This document shows positions 61,117 to 64,000 of a stretch of DNA of 64,000 nucleotides, one piece after another (the stretch's first letter is position 1; each line of letters begins with the position of its first letter). Where the stretch lies: positions 11,288,537 to 11,352,536 of the forward strand of contig CM055884.1 of assembly GCA_029582165.1 (NCBI GenBank), in the 5' to 3' direction. This stretch comes from Portulaca oleracea. Lineage: Eukaryota > Streptophyta > Magnoliopsida > Caryophyllales > Portulacaceae. Under the pieces are notes generated by a model. That model ran no database searches. It saw only the letters and a list, made by a program, of their open reading frames with translations, and was not told the origin of the DNA. The position numbers were made by a program, and so were the translations under genes.

Positions 61117-61371
61117 CTCCCTCCGTCCCAATTAATTTGTCCACTTTTGACTTTTTAGGTCAAAAGTTTTAAATTTTGACCTTTAATTTATCAAATTATA
61201 TGTTGAATTACTTTATAAGACTAACACTCTTAGATTTGTGATGAAAAATAGTTTTACTTAAACACAATATTATTAATTTTGCTTAAATAAAATGTGAAAA
61301 ATTAACGGTCAAAGTGTTACATCGAAGACCGTGAAAAAGTAAAGTGGATAAATTAATTAGGACGGAGGGAG
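61117..61371. mobile_element. Stowaway-like MITE, different family
   Basis: Ends CTCCCTCCGTCCCAATTAAT and, inverted, CTCCCTCCGTCCTAATTAAT are nearly perfect and flanked by TA (61115-61116, 61372-61373). The interior (TTGACTTTTTAGGTCAAAAG, CTAACACTCTTAGATTTGTG) differs from the other Stowaway-like copies. Confidence 0.9.
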
Positions 61372-61959
61372 TATTTAGCTTATTTGACTTGATCAAATAT
61401 TTCAATAAATCTTTTTATTTTTTCTAATAAACCATTCAATAGACTATTTACCAGACAGGACCCGTGTTGGGAAGACTTGAGTAGCAATTTCCTTAGTTAT
61501 TGTTGGATGCATGTAAAAAGGGATGGAAACTTGGCAGCACACCATATAGCCAAGATTGTCCTGATGGAGGGAGAGCAAATCTAGAAAGGAGTCTATCCAT
61601 GCCAGGTTAAATTTTATGTGTTGGTAGACAAGTAATATATATTACATGCACTCGGAATATGTGCTTCAGATACTTGTGAGTGAACAATCATATGAATTAG
61701 AGTGAACAACTATAATAATAAGAGTGAACAACCTAATACATATGGGTGAACAATTATAAAATCTGGAGCACGTGCTCCGGGAGCACCTAATAATTTGCAG
61801 TAGACAAGTTATCAATATAATTCTCTCCCCGATTTTTCTACAAAAGCAAAAAGCGCAGCAATCAAATTTATAATTAAGTTTCAAGTATTTAAAACTACTT
61901 TTATTTTTATATTCAATCGTTTGCACAGACTACAAAACCTACTTTATGGTCGCAGTGAA

Positions 61960-62531
61960 TCTCATCTATTAGAAACAATCAAAACACAGAAAAGTTTGTC
62001 CAACCGAACTTTCCAGGAATGTTTCCCAACCCAACGCTCTTGAAATTTTGATTTCAAAAGCCCTTGAGCCTTTGTGAAATACAAAAGCAACCACTGCAGA
62101 TAAATTTGTATGAAAATTATAAGGGATAGATACTGAAGATTACACAAAATTACACACCCAAGGGCACAAAACAAGTAACATGTATGTAACAGGAAAATTT
62201 GGCATATGCTTAGGACCTCTACAATGTTGTATTCAAGTAACAAACCAATCCAGGAACAATCTATGCCTTTGGACTGCCAAAGTCATATATTCACATTCAC
62301 ATCTCACATCCTTCTTGAGAGAGATAACAATAACATGAAAATTGTGACAATCTTTGTTTTCTTTCTACTTTTCTGACCTGTCCCTCAAATTCCCAAACAA
62401 ACAACTCAACTCTTTCTAGATCAATATCATCATCATATCCAAGAATAGAAGTACAAAAAGGTACACAAAATTAAGCAAGAATGAGACCCCCCACCACCAC
62501 CAAAGTGATGCATGTCCATGACTGTGTCCCG
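61960..62531. other. Probable 3' untranslated region of RABH1
   Basis: No gene is visible. The AT-rich stretch follows directly after the RABH1 stop codon on the minus strand and probably includes its polyadenylation site. Confidence 0.45.
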
Positions 62532-64000
62532 TTAGCACGAGCAACCGCCCCCTTGGGCTTGGGACTGCGGTGCGCCTGACGACGACTTGAGGCTCACGTC
62601 AACCATGTCTTCTTGCTTTGTCGAGGAGAGGGTCTCCATTCCCGGTAAGGCCGCGGCAATTTTCCGGAAAAGTGCCTGAAAGATTCATGTGGGTTTATGA
62701 CATCATGGTTAGCTTATTCATGCAATTTATTACATGCTTCAAGAGTTTGTGCTCCAAATGGCGTCATTGTTCACTTGCAGATATCAAATTGCTCACTCTC
62801 AATAGTGTGATTGTTCACTCGCAGAAATACTAGAGTATAAACCACTTGCATGAAATATATATGTGGAATGAAAAAAACTACTTCCAATATGGGTCCCGCC
62901 TACAAGGAACATTTGGCCTTTGGGAGATCCATAGGTGAGCAAAGCCTTAGCTTGGCACACATTTTTTTTAGACAGGTAAGTCTTATAGCCACCAGGGCCC
63001 ATCTATAGGAATAAACCACAATGTGGTTACAAGCAGGGTCTCTCTATAGGGATAAACCACAATGTGATTAAAAACAGGGGCGGGGGTAACACTAGCACCA
63101 GACTAGTCCCGACGGAGCACCATAATATCCTACCAAGGAAATTGTAGCTAACGGGATTCGAACCTGGGTGGGTTTCATAATTAGCTTACTCATGTGTGGA
63201 ACAGGAAAAACTACTTCCAGTGTGGGTCCCGCCTACAATGAGGTTTGGTGGGAGATCCATAGGTGAGCAAACCCTTGCCTTGGCAAACTTTTTTTTAGAC
63301 GGGTAAGTCTTATACCACTGGGTCCTCTCTATAGGGAAAAGCCAAGGGGTCCCTCTATAAGGATAAACCACAATGTGATTACAAGCAGGGGTGGGGGTAA
63401 ACACTAGCACCGAACTAGGAGCGGAGTAGCACAATATCCACCAAGCAAATTGTGATCACCGGGATTCGAACCCTGGTGGGAGGATAAACCTCCAACTCTC
63501 ATACCACTACCACTAGAGCATTGTACTCTTGGTCTTACATTAGCACATATAACCTTATGCTAAGAGACAGATTGTGACGGACCCACAAAGGTTCTATTGA
63601 GAAAACATGTATGGAAATACAGAACCAAAATTCCAGCATTCCTATCATATAATACCCCTGAGGACTGAAGCTTAGTCAGCGAGGCTACTAGGAAATAGGA
63701 ACCCACGATAATTCACCCCTCAAAAAAGGCAATTCCTAGTCAAATGATCACATTGCGTCATTGCCCTAATTTTAGGTGAGAAGGAAAGCAATTAATGAGA
63801 CAAAAAATTGGTAAAAACTAGACATTCATGTCACAAGGGATTGTAAAGTGACGCGTATTTGTGAAACCAATAGAAGTATCGAAGAGCAATAGATATTGTG
63901 AAATTGAGGGAGCAGCAAGGATGTGTACCATTACGTTTTACAAGAAAGAACAAAATTACCTTTATGTTGAAACCAGCCTTGGCACTAGTTTCAATAAACA
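62532..64000 (-). CDS. RABH1: Rab6-type GTPase (RABH1), last two coding exons
   Basis: The gene enters at the right edge. The partial exon 64000-63960 reads FIETSAKAGFNIK, containing the ETSAK guanine-recognition motif (G5). The last exon 62675-62532 continues in phase with ALFRKIAAALPGMETLSSTK and ends QGGGCSC before TAA. This matches plant RABH1 proteins, which work in Golgi and trans-Golgi membrane traffic. The CSC ending is the double-geranylgeranylation signal for membrane anchoring. P-loop, switch regions and the rest lie beyond the window. The intron between the two exons (62676-63959) carries two tandem SINE copies. Which RABH1 paralogue it is cannot be settled from this end alone. 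Confidence 0.92.
62880..63160 (-). mobile_element. Second SINE copy, 5' truncated
   Basis: It repeats the body of the SINE beside it (CACAATGTGATTAAAAACAG, GATCCATAGGTGAGCAAA, AAGTCTTATAGCCACCAGG) but its head is lost just past the B box (ACGGGATTCGAACCTGG at about 63153-63169). Both copies share the same orientation, so the pair is a tandem duplication or two nearby insertions. Confidence 0.8.
63205..63534 (-). mobile_element. tRNA-derived SINE, nearly full length
   Basis: On the minus strand the head reads CAATGCTCTAGTGGTAGTGG (A-box-like), then CACCAGGGTTCGAATCCCGG (B box), spaced as in a tRNA promoter. The body contains TAGTTCGGTGCTAGTGTTTACC, CACATTGTGGTTTATCC and CTATAGAGAGGACCC. It lies in sense orientation in the RABH1 intron. 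Confidence 0.85.

Larger units (their letters stand above)
60069..61959. other. DRP1 promoter region and spacer
   Basis: About 60069-60200 probably holds the DRP1 leader (CT/GA-rich). Two MITEs are listed separately. Between them (60720-61110) are repeated TTGGATTG/TCAACCAAATCAACC words that may be another fold-back relic. No gene is seen. Confidence 0.5.

Noticed and set aside
40794..62531. A biosynthetic or other functional gene cluster
   Set aside because: The neighbouring genes belong to unrelated pathways and are separated by independent mobile elements.
63460..63534. A genuine tRNA gene
   Set aside because: A and B boxes are present, but the sequence does not fold into a tRNA with acceptor pairing and continues into a shared SINE body.

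Overview
The window is nuclear DNA from a flowering plant, most likely a eudicot. The genes have many GT-AG introns, several are plant-only families, and introns and spacers are packed with plant-type transposable elements (Ty1/copia LTR element, TRIM-like solo LTR, SINEs, Stowaway, Tourist, hAT and Mutator MITEs). I cannot name the species. I see no bacterial, organellar or viral gene set. Exon models below were built by hand: splice sites were read on the strand, phases add up across each gene, and each product matches the usual length of its family unless noted.

Layout. 1-3218: 5' half of a decayed copia retrotransposon on the minus strand, running off the left edge, with its 5' LTR, primer site and gag/protease/integrase remains. 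5157-8575 (-): a methylthioribose kinase-like gene lacking its C-terminal third. 9399-13156: spacer with a Tourist-like MITE, a tandem array and a 5S-rRNA-bearing solo LTR of Cassandra type. 13192-16979 (-): expansin-like B. 19272-27177 (-): a complete 12-exon DEAH-box helicase of the RID1/DEAH10 (DHX33) family. 27178-31364: a GAGCA-rich minisatellite split by a 1.1 kb solo LTR. 31365-37468 (-): pectate lyase with a probable GPI-anchor tail. 38712-40112: two MITEs. 40794-42074 (-): a two-exon gene of unknown function. 43272-45533: nested and clustered MITEs. 47362-51574 (+): HAD-family sugar phosphatase of the SGPP type. 52901-60068 (-): complete 15-exon dynamin-related protein of the DRP1 class. 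62532-64000 (-): the last two coding exons of a Rab6/RABH1 GTPase, cut by the right edge.

The neighbours do not form a pathway or cluster. They are ordinary housekeeping and cell-wall genes: expansin-like and pectate lyase act on the wall, DRP1 and RABH1 in membrane traffic, the helicase in RNA processing, SGPP and MTK in small-molecule phosphate metabolism. All but SGPP are on the minus strand; SGPP and DRP1 converge.

The most interesting material is in the mobile DNA. Many elements still have readable target-site duplications: AGCTA around the 5S solo LTR, ATAGG around the 1.1 kb solo LTR, nine-base duplications around two long fold-back elements, and eight-base around a hAT MITE. One Stowaway-like family recurs in introns of four genes and in spacers. 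The first intron of DRP1 carries a seven-copy minisatellite that begins at its 5' splice site. I found no convincing previously unknown gene system.
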